NCBI GenBank assembly: GCA_027186245.1
Contig: CP114493.1
Span: 8,935,501 to 8,999,500 of the forward strand
Direction: 5' to 3'
DNA length: 64,000 bases
Origin: Coriaria nepalensis
Lineage: Eukaryota; Streptophyta; Magnoliopsida; Cucurbitales; Coriariaceae
A model generated the notes under the pieces. The model was not told the origin of the DNA. It saw only the letters and a list, made by a program, of their open reading frames with translations, and did no database searches. Positions 10,691-22,286 of the stretch are shown in pieces. The position numbers and the translations under genes were made by a program. Position 1 is the first letter of the stretch. Each line of letters starts with the position of its first letter.

Positions 10691-12517
10691 TCAGATGGGT
10701 GTGATGACTTTTGATATACTTATCTCTTCCAAGCGTTTCCAGGCGGCCTTGTGTTTTATTCGGGTCTCCTCTGCCTTTTCTTCATCATCATGGAATTTGC
10801 GCAAACACTCTTCAAATAATTTGGGATCAGCTTCCGGGAGAATCTTGTGCACATTGAGAGTCAAGTTTCGTACCAGTTGATTCCAATGATTAAGGTTGTT
10901 TCTCTCCAATGCTGGAAAGATGATAGGCAGTATGACTTTTCTGTTTGTTCGGATTAAACTGTCTATGTGATCATTGTTCCACAAGTATGATGCCCGTTCA
11001 GCCACCTGCAATTAGTAGTCAAATCCTAAATCAGAATCTCACTAATTAAAACCAAATTGGCCCGAAACTTCAATTGGATCAAACTCCAATTTGGGCCAAG
11101 CATAAAATCCAATTTACTTCATCATCTTACTAATCCCGAACTCCACTTTACCTAAACTACAGTCTCAAGAAATAACCCGAAAAGGAACACCTTAAAACAG
11201 AAGGCAAGGAAGAAAGATTTTAATTTATAGCTTTGATGTCATGATACTTATTATCGATTTCTCTACTTGAGAAGACACCAAGAAACTGTTCTTTCAAGAC
11301 ACAATGTACATCTGATTTAGCATTAAAAATTGGCATTTTTGTTAACTGAAAACTCAATCGAATGAGAGGTTGATACTAACTGAAATTTTGTGGCCCAAAC
11401 AGGAGTTTAAGCCTTAACAAGTGAAGCCTCAAACTAACAAATTAACTTTTTCAAGGAATCAAACCTGGAAGTGTGAACTGCCCAAGCAACGGGCAATCTA
11501 GCGGAAAGTGGGACCATACAACTTTGAAATTCTGCCAGCTGGGTTGCTTCTAAAACTTCTTCGACCTCACTTAAGAACATAACTTCCTTAGAACTATTAG
11601 TAATTGGCCAATATTTAACCAAACCTCTTATAATCACATCAGCAAGCTTGTAATCCTTCTCCACAAATTGTGTAATGCAATACGATAACTGCTGATGGTA
11701 AATTGGAAAAGATTTTGGTTTGTGAAGTGGAATCAAAGACCGAGCAAGGAATAACTTATGCTATTCCTTTACTGGAAGAGCAAACCCATTTACTATGCTG
11801 CCCAATACTTCTAGAAGCTCCTGAATCCCATTATGCTTCTCCATTTCAAATATAAATCGTAGAAAGATGTTATTGATCGATTTTCTGATAAACGGGCAAT
11901 GCACCATAAACCTCCCATAGATTCTATGTAGAATCGTTTTCAAGTACTCTCTCTCTCTAGGATCCTCTGAATAAAAAAGGTCCAACAACTTCAGAACAAA
12001 AGAGTGATCAATATATCTCTTCGCTAATTTTGTATCCATTTGGGACGCGCGATGAACCCAAGAAGAAGATCATATACAATCTGCAAATGGGCCATGTGGG
12101 GTCCATCAAAGGGTCTTCCTCTTCCATTTCAATCCATTTCGAGGGATTGTTTTCACATCTTTGTGGAGATGAGGCCCGAAATAAATTCATAGAAACCGTC
12201 TTTACAGCTTCTTGGATTAAAATTTCGGTAAATTTTGCATGTACAGAAGTGACATAATCTACAACCTCGAGTGAAGTTTGCTTCTTGATTTCCTTTTCTT
12301 TCAGATTCTCTGTTGAGTCGGTGAAATCCAAAAAAACAGAGCACAAGTTGAGCTTTCTGATAAACAAGCTCTGCTTCTCAGAGTTTGGAACATCCCTAAA
12401 AGCTGGCAAGGCTTCTTCATATGAAGCCGTTAATCTACAGGTTTCTGGGTTCACTGGTTTTTCACTCGGTGCATCATTTTCTGCAACTGATGGCTTATGG
12501 GGAAGCCTATCGAGCAT
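10691..12517 (-). pseudogene. PP2A regulatory subunit B' (B56), decayed
   Basis: Family identity is clear from [40 protein letters not shown] and [12 protein letters not shown]56 subunits direct the PP2A holoenzyme to its substrates. The remaining exons are 12517-11465 and 11005-10691, with a good intron between them (donor GTTTGA, acceptor TTGCAG). Lesions against the family consensus: a one-base loss near 12088-12092 (TGGCCCAT where TGGCCCCAT is expected), another near 12040, an in-frame TAG at 11763-11761 replacing a Glu codon before [12 protein letters not shown], and a one-base loss near 11503-11508 followed by a TAG at 11500-11498 in the restored frame. The start is also odd: the ancestral MIK start reads VIK, leaving ATG at 12517 before LDRLPHKPS. 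Introns are retained, so this is not a processed copy. Several frameshifts lie in homopolymers, so sequencing error could explain some, but not the two nonsense codons. Confidence 0.85.
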
Positions 12518-13053
12518 CTCCTTGATCACATCTGAAATATAAAAAAACAATGGATAAAAGGAAACAGACTCTTGAATTTCACCAAGGACTGATGAAATCA
12601 GTAAGAAAGTATCAAAGAAGAACACTTTTCCTTGGCTTTATAAAATCTTGAACACATGGATTAACATTCTAAATCACTTAATACTTAAAAACCCAGAAGC
12701 AGAATCAAAAAGAGAAAAAAGAAAGTTGGAAGTGGAAAAAGAATCACTAAACAGTTTCGACAATTTTCCTTAAACTTACAAGCCAGACGAAGCTCCTCTA
12801 TTTCTTCCTCTTTCCTTCAAAAGTAACAGCAAGGTCGTTAGGGATCGGGATGAGTTCAACAAGATCTGGGGGCTTATTTAGAACGCCAGGATAGCATTCT
12901 CAAATCCGAGATGGCAAATAATTTTCCCAGAAAGTTAAGGATAATAGAGGAGACAAAATAGGTAGAAAATCAGAGGTAGATGAAAGCAGAATGCATTGAT
13001 ACGCGCAACTCGCAAGTAGTAGTGGCTTCACAGAGAAGGAAAGGCGTAGATGT

Positions 13054-13079
13054 CCCCCCCCCCCCCCCCCCCCCCCCCC
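13054..13079 (+). repeat. Poly-C tract (26 C)
   Basis: An uninterrupted run of 26 C, followed by CT repeats. A second run of 13 C is at 13282-13294. Such runs can be length-variable and are prone to sequencing error. Confidence 0.9.
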
Positions 13080-13135
13080 TTCTCTCTCTCCCTCTCTGTC
13101 CGAGAGAGAGTCCCAAACCCCACACGTCGCTAAAA

Positions 13136-13157
13136 ATAAAACGACATGTCGTTTTAT
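13136..13157. promoter_or_regulatory. 22-bp perfect palindrome in divergent promoter
   Basis: The core is AAACGACATGTCGTTT; symmetry extends over 22 bp. It lies about 250 bp upstream of the SRP72 ATG. Related palindromes occur upstream of MAD2 (27760) and the DUF212 gene (54158). A symmetrical protein-binding site is an inference. Confidence 0.45.
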
Positions 13158-13408
13158 ATTTACATTTTATACCGCAACCAGGGCCTCGAAAAATTCGAAA
13201 CGACACTTCTAAGCCCAATACTGGTCTTGTGCATTTCAGATTCGGGCCTGATTTGACCCGATAACCCGACCATTCCCTCCTCCCCCCCCCCCCCTCAGCG
13301 CAGCCATTCCCTGATCTGTTTGGCAAACGAGAAAATTCTGATTTCTACAGATACTGGGCATATGCGAGCGAGAAAATTCTGATTTCACCACTGAGAGGAA
13401 GAACGCCA

Positions 13409-16400
13409 ATGGCTCCGAAACCTAAAGACAAATCAAAACCATCTCCTGCGTCATCGCAGCCTCCCCCTCTGATCGAAGATCTGTTCACTTCTCTTAACAA
13501 ACTCATCCAGCAATTTGAGTACGGCAAAGTCGTCGAAGTTGCAGATCAAGGTAATTTTTTATATTTTTTTCCTATGTTTTTTTCATAAATTCTTGATTTT
13601 TTTTTCCTGATGTGTATAAATTGACTCGCCGAAATGTTTCGAAGTTCTCTCGGCCGCTGCGAACGATGAGGACGCGCTTCGATGCAAGGTTGTGGCCTTG
13701 ATCAAAGACGATAAGATCGATGATGCTCTTAAGACAATTCAATCTTCCCAGAAGCTTCCTATTGATTTCAGTTTCTTCAAGGTACACGAACGGCGAATTG
13801 TTTTGAGCATTTACAGGAGTGTAGTTGTTTGTTTTTACCTATATTTTTCTCGTTCGCTGATATGAAGGTTATGTTTTGAATTCCTTGTTGGGACTTTTAA
13901 TCTTTTAACTGGTTTGTTTATGGAGAAAACAAAAAGTTAGACGTAGTTTTGCTATATTAGCCTCTTTACTTTCATATTTGTTTTTGCATTGTGATTTTAT
14001 AGTTAAATTTACCTCTTGCTGTAATTTTGATAGGAAAAACGAGGACCCATTTCCACTCTTTTCTTGCATGATGTCCATCAAATTTTCTCTCACTTTTATG
14101 GGACCTAATATAAACTCATGTTAATATCAATTAGCCTTGGCTTTTCTTCGGTTGATGTAAGATATTATTGTCTGTAGTATAAATTGCTATGGTTGTATTG
14201 TACAGGCATACTGCTTATACAGAAAGAATAGGTTGGATGAAGCTTTGGATTCCCTGAAGAGCCAAGAGAGAACCTCCGCAACTATGCTGTTAGAATCCCA
14301 GATTCTGTATCGATTAGGGAAAATGGATGCTTGTGTGGAAATCTATCAGAAGCTTCTGAAGTCGAAGATTGAAAACTTGGAGACAAATATAGTTGCTGGT
14401 TTGATTGCAGCTGGGAGAGCTTCTGAAGTACAAGGGATAATTGAGTCGGTTAGGGTAAAACCAACTAGCAGCTTTGATTTGGCATACAACACTGCTTGCT
14501 CTTTAGTTGAATTGCATAATTATACAGATGCGGAACAACTCTTGCTGTCAGCTAGGAGGTACTTACTTACATCGCTTCTGAAAATCAGCTTAGCTAAAAT
14601 CAAGATAGTTCTATGCTCTACTTACTGGAGTGCTCATTGGCCACTAGTAACTGTATTTATTTTGAGATTTGATTTATGTTTATAGTATATTTTGAAGTCT
14701 GAAATTTGCAAGTAAAAGACTATCACCAAACCACCCAATTTTTCACTGCCCAGAAAAGAGAAAAGAGAAAAGAAAGCAAACTATTTTGCCTGGCTTTATG
14801 ATATATTGGAGAGACTATTTCACTGTATGGTGCTGTGAAATCTATATTTATATAAGAATTTGAACTCTGAGTTCATATGTCTCTGTTCTGGTTGCGCGAT
14901 GAGTAGACAAGAAGTTGTCTTTTGTCCAATGAAAAGACTTGATCTTCTGTTTTTTCTTTTGTATTCAATGTTCTCTTAAAATCAGCAAGGTTCACGTGTT
15001 TTTATGTACTTCTGGATGCATAAAATTAAAATATAACTAACTCCATGAAATACGTGGGATCCTTTTAGTGGTTGAGAATGACAGAAGTACTCTCTGAATC
15101 AATGCGACATGGAAATAAGTACAGTTTAGTGCACGGTATATGAAAGTCTTGCATGAGCTTATAAATTCTGTTATGATTTCTGTTTTACTTATTTCTGTCT
15201 GTTTCAAATTTCTTTGTTTGTCTTTGATTTACTATACTGAGCTTCCACAAAAGAACTGTTATTAAGAGGTGAGAATTCAACAAACCCTAACATGCATTTT
15301 TGTCAGAATTGGTCAGGAAACGCTAGTGGAAGATAACTGGGCAGATGAGGATATTGAAACTGAATTGGCTCCAATAGCTGTCCAGTTGGCCTATGTTCAG
15401 CAGGTAAAAGTTATAATACCATGAATACATTATTTTATAGTCTTTTTTTTAGTGTTGTTTAGGAGCCATTAACATTGATAATCATAATCATCAGCTTCTT
15501 GGGCACACACCAGAAGCCATTGAAGCTTACAAAGAGATCATTAATCGAAATTTGGAAGATGAATCGTCCCTCGCAGTTGCAGTGAACAATCTTATTTCAA
15601 TGAAAGGTTCTAAAGATGCTTCAGATAGCCTAAAGAAACTCGATAAGCTGAAGGAGAAAGATGCACCAAACTTCCAGCTTGATCATAAACTGGACTTGAA
15701 GATTTCATCAAAGCAAAAGGAAGCAATATACTCAAATCGGGTTCTTCTACTTCTTCACGCAAATAGAATCGATCAGGTCCTTTACTTTTGGTATTCCATA
15801 ATCGTTCTATGATTATTGATTTTTACTTTTCGGAGTTTTATTGGCCACTAATATCGTTACTTTTTTCTCAGGCTCGAGATCTTGTAGCTTCTCTATCAGA
15901 CATGTTTCTGAACAGCTTGACTCCCATACTTCTTCAGGCTGCTGTCTTGGTAAGAGAGAACAAGGCTGGAAAAGCCGAAGAACTGCTCGGTCAATTTGCC
16001 GAGAAGTTCCCTGATAAGTCCAAGGAAGTTCTCTTAGTCAGGGCACAGATTTCTGCTGCTGCTAATCACCCTCAAATTGCAGCTGATTCCTTGACAAAAA
16101 TACCTGATATTCAGCATATGCCTGCAACTGTAGCCACCATCGTTACTCTCAAAGAACGAGCTGGAGATATCAATGGTGCTTCTGATGTGCTTGATTCTGC
16201 AATCAAATGGTGGTCTAATTCCATGGCAGAGGAAAACAAGCTTAATTTCATAATGCAAGAAGCAGCTTCCTTCAAGCTCAGGCATGGTCGTGCAGAGGAA
16301 GCTTCAAAACTATACGAGGATCTTGTCAAAAGCCATGGAAGCATAGAAGCATTGGCTGGACTGGTTAATACAGTTTCCCGTGTTGATGTTAACAAGGCAG

Positions 16401-16903
16401 AATTGTACGAGAAGCAGCTGAAGCCATTACCAGGACTGAAAGGAATCGATGTGAATAGTCTGGAGAAGACTTCTGGTGCAAATGTGGATGATTCTGCTAA
16501 CGTTTCAGTCTCGGAAGCTTATGAGGAGGGGAAGAACAAGACAAAAGCGAAGAGAAAGAGAAAGAGAAAGCCAAGGTACCCTAAAGGGTTTGACCCAGCT
16601 AACCCGGGTCCGCCACCTGATCCCGAAAGATGGCTTCCGAGGAGAGAGAGGTCAAGTTACAGACCAAAAAGAAAGGATAAGAGGGCGGCTCAGGTGAGAG
16701 GCTCTCAAGGTTCAGTTAGTAGAGAGAAAAACGAAACGGGTGCTTCTGGTTCTGTGTCTGGCAATTCAAATGCCAAAGGAAACCAAGCTAACAATACATC
16801 GAAAGCAAGCCAAGGGAGCAGTTCCAAAGGGGCATCACAAAATGCAGTTGGAGATCCGTCTAAGGCTTCATCAAAGTCGTCGAAAAAGAAGTCTAGGAGA
16901 TAA
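13409..16903 (+). CDS. SRP72: Signal recognition particle subunit SRP72
   Basis: Six exons: 13409-13550, 13645-13781, 14206-14558, 15307-15403, 15495-15776 and 15872-16903. The frame is open throughout, giving 680 residues, close to the usual length. SRP72 forms a heterodimer with SRP68 in the signal recognition particle, which delivers ribosomes making secretory proteins to the ER. The body is helical TPR-like sequence (for example AYCLYRKNRLDEALDSLKSQ). The C-terminal part holds the basic RNA-binding segment near residues 555-605, with KRKRKRKPRYPKGFDP and PPPDPERWLPRRER, followed by a low-complexity Ser/Lys/Asn tail ending SKKKSRR. The start is the first ATG, before PKPKDKSKPSPAS. It is divergent from the PP2A B' relic. 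No lesions seen. Confidence 0.95.
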
Positions 16904-17664
16904 CTTGGAAAGCTTTCATGACCATTGTAAAAGATACTATTTTGACATTTTGGAGCTTATTTCCTGCTTGGGATCCATTTAAAACTTTGAGAAAGAACCA
17001 TACTTCTCAATCTTTTTTGCAAAATGGAAACTTCACTTTGTTCGGTTTTTAATGAACATTACAGGTACAACATTTAGCTTGCAAGAGATAATCAGTGGGT
17101 CCCACGTTTGGTGGGTCCAAGGAATTGAAATGGTAGATGTTTTCTTCCTTGTAAGTCACTCATTTAGCTTGAATGATATGCATTCAAAACTTGACACCTT
17201 TCTTTTCGTTGTTTGCATTGATAGGCCAAAGGGATTACCTTTATTAACGAGTCTGTGTGCGTTGTGAGGTGCCTTTTTGGTTTTTCTTTTTTTCGTGTGA
17301 TGAGTGGAAACGAATCTTTTGGAATCTGATACATCGAAGAGGATTTTCTATTTTTTTGCATACGATTAAAAAAAAAGAAGCAACAGAAAATATATTAATA
17401 CCTTTCAAAACAATCGGACTAATTATCTAAATATGAAATTATAATGTAAAAGAGTCTTCGGAAAATTATAAAATTACCTCGTGATTGACAGCAATTTTTA
17501 AAACTGTTTTTCGTTTCATAAAATCTTACAAATGTCTCATTTCTGACATATAGAGAGACTAGGGGAGATAGACAAATGTATCTTTTAGCTTGGTTATGCT
17601 TGTGTTGCATGCTGTTCAAGATCGATGCATATTTGAACATGTGCTTTCACCTATATTTTTGTAG
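16904..17664. other. 3' flank of SRP72
   Basis: Contains the SRP72 3' untranslated region and AT-rich spacer. No other gene is supported. Confidence 0.5.
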
Positions 17665-18360
17665 TGTATCGGAGCAACAACACTGGATGAATACCGGAAA
17701 CATATGGAGAACTGCCCGGCTCTAGAAAGAAGGTTCCAGCCCGTCAATGTACCAAAACCATCTGCATGCCTTGCAGGCTTTCTCCGGCCAGTTTCCATGA
17801 CTTTCAACTTCACTTCTAGCTCACATTTTTGTTTGTTGTATGCAGCTCCAGGAAGCTAGAGAGCTTAAGAAAGAGCTCAGGCAGATCAGAGAGGAGAAAA
17901 ATGACGCTGCTCGCAGTCAAGACTTTTACAAGGTTAGTTGTTTTATTCTATTTCTCCATTTCTGCTTTCTTCTTTTTGCCTCCATTTCTACATCAGATCT
18001 TCAACTTCTAATGCTATGCATGTATAACAAGGATTAAATTTGCAACCAATTAGTCCATGTAATTGTTGTTGAGACACCATAATGCTGGTTTGTTGAACGT
18101 GCTGAATATTGACATGATCTTTTCTTAAACAAGCTAGAGAGTTGCGTGACAGAGAGTTGCTCCTCAAGGCAAAGACCGAGGCCAGATATGAGGACCCCGC
18201 CGTCACTGGAGTCGATATCCAGCACATAATTTCCTCATAGACTGGAATCCCGATTGAGAAAGTATCCACTGATGAATGTCTACTAAAAGTTGGAAGAGAC
18301 ACTTCACAAGAGTCATTGGTCGCAATCCGGTGTTTCGGCAATCGTGGATCTTGACTCCGA
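17665..18360 (+). pseudogene. ClpC-type Hsp100 chaperone exon fragments
   Basis: Three pieces in the correct order. 17665-17770 encodes [20 protein letters not shown] then [10 protein letters not shown] (end of the first AAA+ module). 17846-17932 encodes [20 protein letters not shown] and ARSQDFYK (middle domain), with intact splice signals on both sides. 18134-18360 encodes RELRDRELLLKAK, VTGVDIQHIISS, stop, TGIPIEKVSTDE. The in-frame TAG at 18238-18240 replaces the conserved Trp, and a frameshift follows, since LEETLHKRVIG resumes in another frame. About 150 residues normally between the first and second pieces are absent, as are both ends. ClpC is the chloroplast stromal Clp unfoldase; this relic cannot encode it. 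Confidence 0.8.
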
Positions 18361-20307
18361 TGATAATAGCATCGTGCTTACAGGTAGAAGTGGGACCATG
18401 CGGATTCAGGATTTTTTTGTTTAGTAGGGGAAGGTCGCAGTGCTAGAAAATGTTTCGGAGTTATCGGTACGTACGAGATGATATGGTATGAAAATTGGAC
18501 CATTTACGAAGTTAAATTATATTTTTGATCCAATATTAAGTATGAGGACTAAACTTGGTAAATAGTAAAACTAAAAGGACCGAAATGATAATTTAACAAA
18601 GTTATTGTTATTTTATGAGAGTAACATAAACATGAGTTGATGTGGAAGCAAAATCTAACAGTATATTCTGAAAACAAACAAGGGACTAAGGAATCGATGA
18701 CTATATATATGTTTTCTCTGGGTTCTTCACTCACACCACTCTGTGTAGCGTACTCCATCGCCATTTCATAATCAACCTGCAAACTGTATCATTTTATCAA
18801 CAAAGCTAAGCTTATCAGATGTTATAATATTTTGATACTCGGTCGAAGTTAGAAATGAGAGTGAGACGATGAAAATAGGAAACTGAGTTTTTTCATTCCG
18901 TAAGAATAGAACTTAATGAAGTATATTATTACGATTAATTTCTTACGATTTAAAAGAAAAATAAAATAGATAATTATATTTAAAATTAAATTAATATATT
19001 AAAAATGTTAAATATTAAATATTAATTTAATTAATTATAGTTTTTTAATATAAAATTATTTAAATATAACTATCTACAAATAATTTTTTATAATAAAATA
19101 AGTAATATTTTTTATTAAAAATTAATTAAATTGTAATTATTTTAATATGGTTTGATAATATAATGAATAATCATAATATCATATATATCATACGTGGCAC
19201 GAAATCTAAAGGTCCTCACCAATTCAAAAGTCCAACCTCCAACACACAAAAACAGGAAGTGATAATCACACGCAAACACTTAGGTGTATCTCTAAATCTA
19301 AGTGATCTATTAACCGTCAGATTTACCTCCAATACGAATCCTATCAACAGCAACATAAAACGACAAACCGAGAGATTAGGAAGCGCGCCAAACGAGTCCG
19401 TCTCCCGCCACATCTCCCTGCGAAGAAAGAGCAACTTCCCTTCTCCTACCGACACGTCGTCCTCTTCCCCTCTCTCTCTCTCTCTAAAATGATTTATTTT
19501 TAATAAATTCCACTTTTCATTGCCTTTTTACTATATTTTTCCTCTCTCTCTTTCTAGCGGGATCGGATTTCTCACCTGAGAAGGAATCTTTTTCCCTATA
19601 CCGCACTACATTCCTAATTGATCGACTTCTGCTACCTCTTTTGCGAGGATTCGATTCCAAGAGATTTGGATTTCCTCTTCTCGCCTTCGATCTTCTGAGA
19701 ATTAAAGCTGTGGTTTTCCTCGTTTCTTGATTTTGCTTTAGGTGGCGATCTTGCCGATTCTATTTGATTTGGGTTGTCTCCGATTCAGGTTATCGGTCTC
19801 TCTCTCTCTCTTTTTTACTTCCTGTTCAATTGGGTCGTCGTATTCTTTCTTCGATCTCTCTAAGCCTATCTTTCTTGTTCCGTCTTTTGTTTCCAAACCC
19901 TAGTTTTTTCATTTGTCAATTTGATCATTTAGTATTAGAAAAAAAAAACAAACAAACAAAAAACAAAAAAACAAAAAGCAAAAAAAAACAAAAACAAAAA
20001 CAAAAAAAAATAAAGAAAGGGCTTGGAGGGATTAAATTTGATTGATTACTTATAGGTGAAGAGCTGGAGAGGATGGTAGTAAATTTTTCTCTTTTTATTA
20101 CGAAACTCTGAAATTTTCGGTTCGTTGTTTTAGTTTGCAATCTGAAATTTGAGAGTTTTCTTTTCGATCATTCCCAACCGTTCTTATAATTTTTTTCTGT
20201 TGCGCATTGCTTTTGAATCTTATTCTTTCAAAGAAAAAAGAAAGGAAATTTAGAGGGTTCTTGCTTTTTAAATAGTGAAAGGTGGGTTAAGGCATAATCT
20301 ACGTACA
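18361..20307. other. Intergenic and 5' region of SKIP14-like gene
   Basis: 18.8-19.2 kb is very AT-rich. From about 19380 the composition turns CT-rich (19470-19487, 19796-19813), as in plant 5' leaders, and 19940-20015 is an A-rich AAAAC tract. The transcript start and a possible leader intron cannot be fixed from sequence. No separate gene is supported. Confidence 0.45.
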
Positions 20308-22286
20308 ATGGCCTTGAATTTTTCACATCGACCGATCTTTCCGGGTCATCTTTCCGAGGAAAACTCTTTTTCCTCAATGAGTTTTGTCAATGGACATCTT
20401 CTAGAGGGCATGCCTGAGCAAAATCTTGACACCTCTTGGAAGACATGGATATCTGACCAGGATATGATGGAGGATTGGTTTGCTTATGGGAGGAATAGAT
20501 GTGATACAGCTGGCCTGCAGGAGGCTGTATCTGAAGACATTCTTGATCGTTTGCCTTCTGATCCCTTTGGCATGGATATAAGCACAACTGTAACAACAAT
20601 TACTGGTTTGCTCGAGAATTTGATACGGAGTAATGCTATGTGGCATCCTGCGGTACATAGTAATTATGGAGTTGCATGTGGATCTGATGTCCATTATCCA
20701 TGTGGTTGGAATTTGGAGGAGAGAGAAGTAGGTGAAATGTTCTCCTCCCATGATGATTTCGGTCTGAATTTTTGCAATGTAAATTTCAGCCCTTCTGGAC
20801 CACAAACAGAAGATTCTGATGGAGGAGCTCACCATGAGGCTCTGAATTTTGGTCTTGGTTATCTTGTTGGGAATTTGGAGGAGAGAGAAATACGTGATGT
20901 GTCATCCTCCCATGATGATTTCGGTCTAAATATTTGCAATGTAAATTTCGGGCCACAAACAGAAGATTCTGATGGAGGAGCTCACCATGAAGCTCAAAAT
21001 TTCTCTCTTGAAAATTTCAACCCTTCTGGGCTACAAACAGAAGATTCTGATGGAGGAGCTCACCATGAAGCTCTGAATTTTGCTCTTGGTTATCTTGGTG
21101 TGCGGGACCTACTTTCTGTCGAAGGTGTTTGTAGGACTCTGCATTCTACGGTTCGAGGGGACCCGTTTTATTGGAGGAATATTCATATAGAACAGTCGTT
21201 AAATGATAAGATAACAGATGACATTCTTTTGCAACTAACCAATTTGGCCCAAGGCAACTTGCAATGCCTGAGCCTGGAGGGGTGCCTTAGGATCACTGAT
21301 GATGGTCTAAGACGGGTGCTTGAATGTAATCCTAGACTGACCAAGGTTAGAACAACTATCTTTTGTATTTTTATTTATTTATTTATTTCCTTTTCAGATT
21401 TGAAAGTAAGGTACGTCATTTTCCTGTTGGATGTCGTCTAGTCTCTGTGTATGTATCATGTCTGATCCTACTTCTCGTCTTACAAACTGCAATAATGCTT
21501 CTATTTCTTTTATCATTTGACTCTAGTCTACAGTATGCAATGTAAACAAATTTTGGGTATCTATCGCAATGCAATCATTCATTTGGAAATGGGATTATTG
21601 AGTTATTAGCATATGATTTTTTCAAGTGATGTATGAATATTAGGTCATTTGTTAATCACACTTGTCCAATTTGCATACGTATTATTTGTTGTATATATAT
21701 TTTTTTGGAAAGTAATTATTTGTTGCATTATCATGACATTGCCTCTATTTTCCTTCTATTGATCTCTGATATGAATTATCTACTTCCTTTTTTGCAGTTG
21801 TCTGTTCCTGGATGTACAAGACTCAGTATTCAAGGTGTCTTAAATACCTTAAAGACCTTTAACTCAATTAGCCCTCAAGGTCTAAAGCGTATCAGAATAG
21901 GCGGGCTCTATGGGGTGACAACAGACCATTTCGAAGAGTTGAATATCTTATTAGGCACAGATACTCTGAAAAAGCTGCAGCATGCTCACAATCCACATAT
22001 CTTTAATCGAAGAAACATGTACGTGTCATGTGAAGATGAGAGAGCCATTGACATCGAAATGTGCCCCATGTGCCAGAACCTTAGGCTCCTTTATGATTGT
22101 CCTATAGAGGATTGTCAGGTGAACAAACATGTGGAAACAGGTTGCAGGGCATGTATCATTTGTATACGGCGATGTGTTCATTGTGGCCGGTGCATTAAAG
22201 ACTATGAATATGAAGAAACGTTCTGTCTGGAATGTCTTTGCTTGGATTGTGGCAAGCAGCTAAAAAGGGACCAGGAGATGGAATAG
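20308..22286 (+). CDS. F-box protein SKIP14-like
   Basis: Two exons, 20308-21345 and 21798-22286, joined in phase 0 (NPRLTK to LSVPGCTRL); 508 residues. SKIP14 proteins are proposed substrate receptors of SCF ubiquitin ligases that bind SKP1/ASK through the F-box. The N-terminus MALNFSHRP and the segment LPSDPFGMDISTT are hallmarks of this subfamily. The F-box starts near residue 252 (HEALNFALGYLGVRDLL) and is followed by LRR-like sequence (QCLSLEGCLRITDDGLRR). A Cys-rich tail spans about residues 435-500 with paired CxxC motifs (CPMCQ, CVHCGRC, CLDC), probably metal-binding. Unusually, the segment before the F-box holds internal repeats (see 20710-21105). The frame is open throughout. Confidence 0.93.
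20710..21105 (+). repeat. Internal repeats in SKIP14-like gene
   Basis: A unit beginning with NLEERE and running through SSHDDFGLN, CNVNF, QTEDSDGGAHHEA to LNFGLGYL occurs at about 20710-20868 and again from about 20869. The QTEDSDGGAHHEA block is present three times, the last leading into the real F-box (HEALNFALGYL). All copies are in frame and nearly identical at DNA level, which indicates recent expansion and includes a partial copy of the F-box start. Confidence 0.9.

Larger units (their letters stand above)
12518..13408. promoter_or_regulatory. Divergent promoter region, PP2A B' relic and SRP72
   Basis: The two genes are transcribed away from each other. On the minus strand an acceptor TTTCAG at about 12536 and a donor GTAAGT at about 12779 suggest a 5'-UTR intron of the PP2A B' gene. 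The rest carries two poly-C runs, CT-rich stretches and a perfect palindrome (13136-13157). Confidence 0.5.

Noticed and set aside
12285..12542. Plus-strand frame opposite the PP2A B' relic
   Set aside because: Shadow of the minus-strand coding sequence; no independent similarity.
12980..13264. 94-codon frame running through the poly-C tract
   Set aside because: Poly-Pro is produced by the homopolymer; it lies in a promoter region and matches nothing.
18549..18782. Minus-strand 77-codon frame with a possible TTTGCAG acceptor before VDYEMAMEYATQSG
   Set aside because: It could be a single stray exon, but there is no ATG, no partner exon and no family I recognise.
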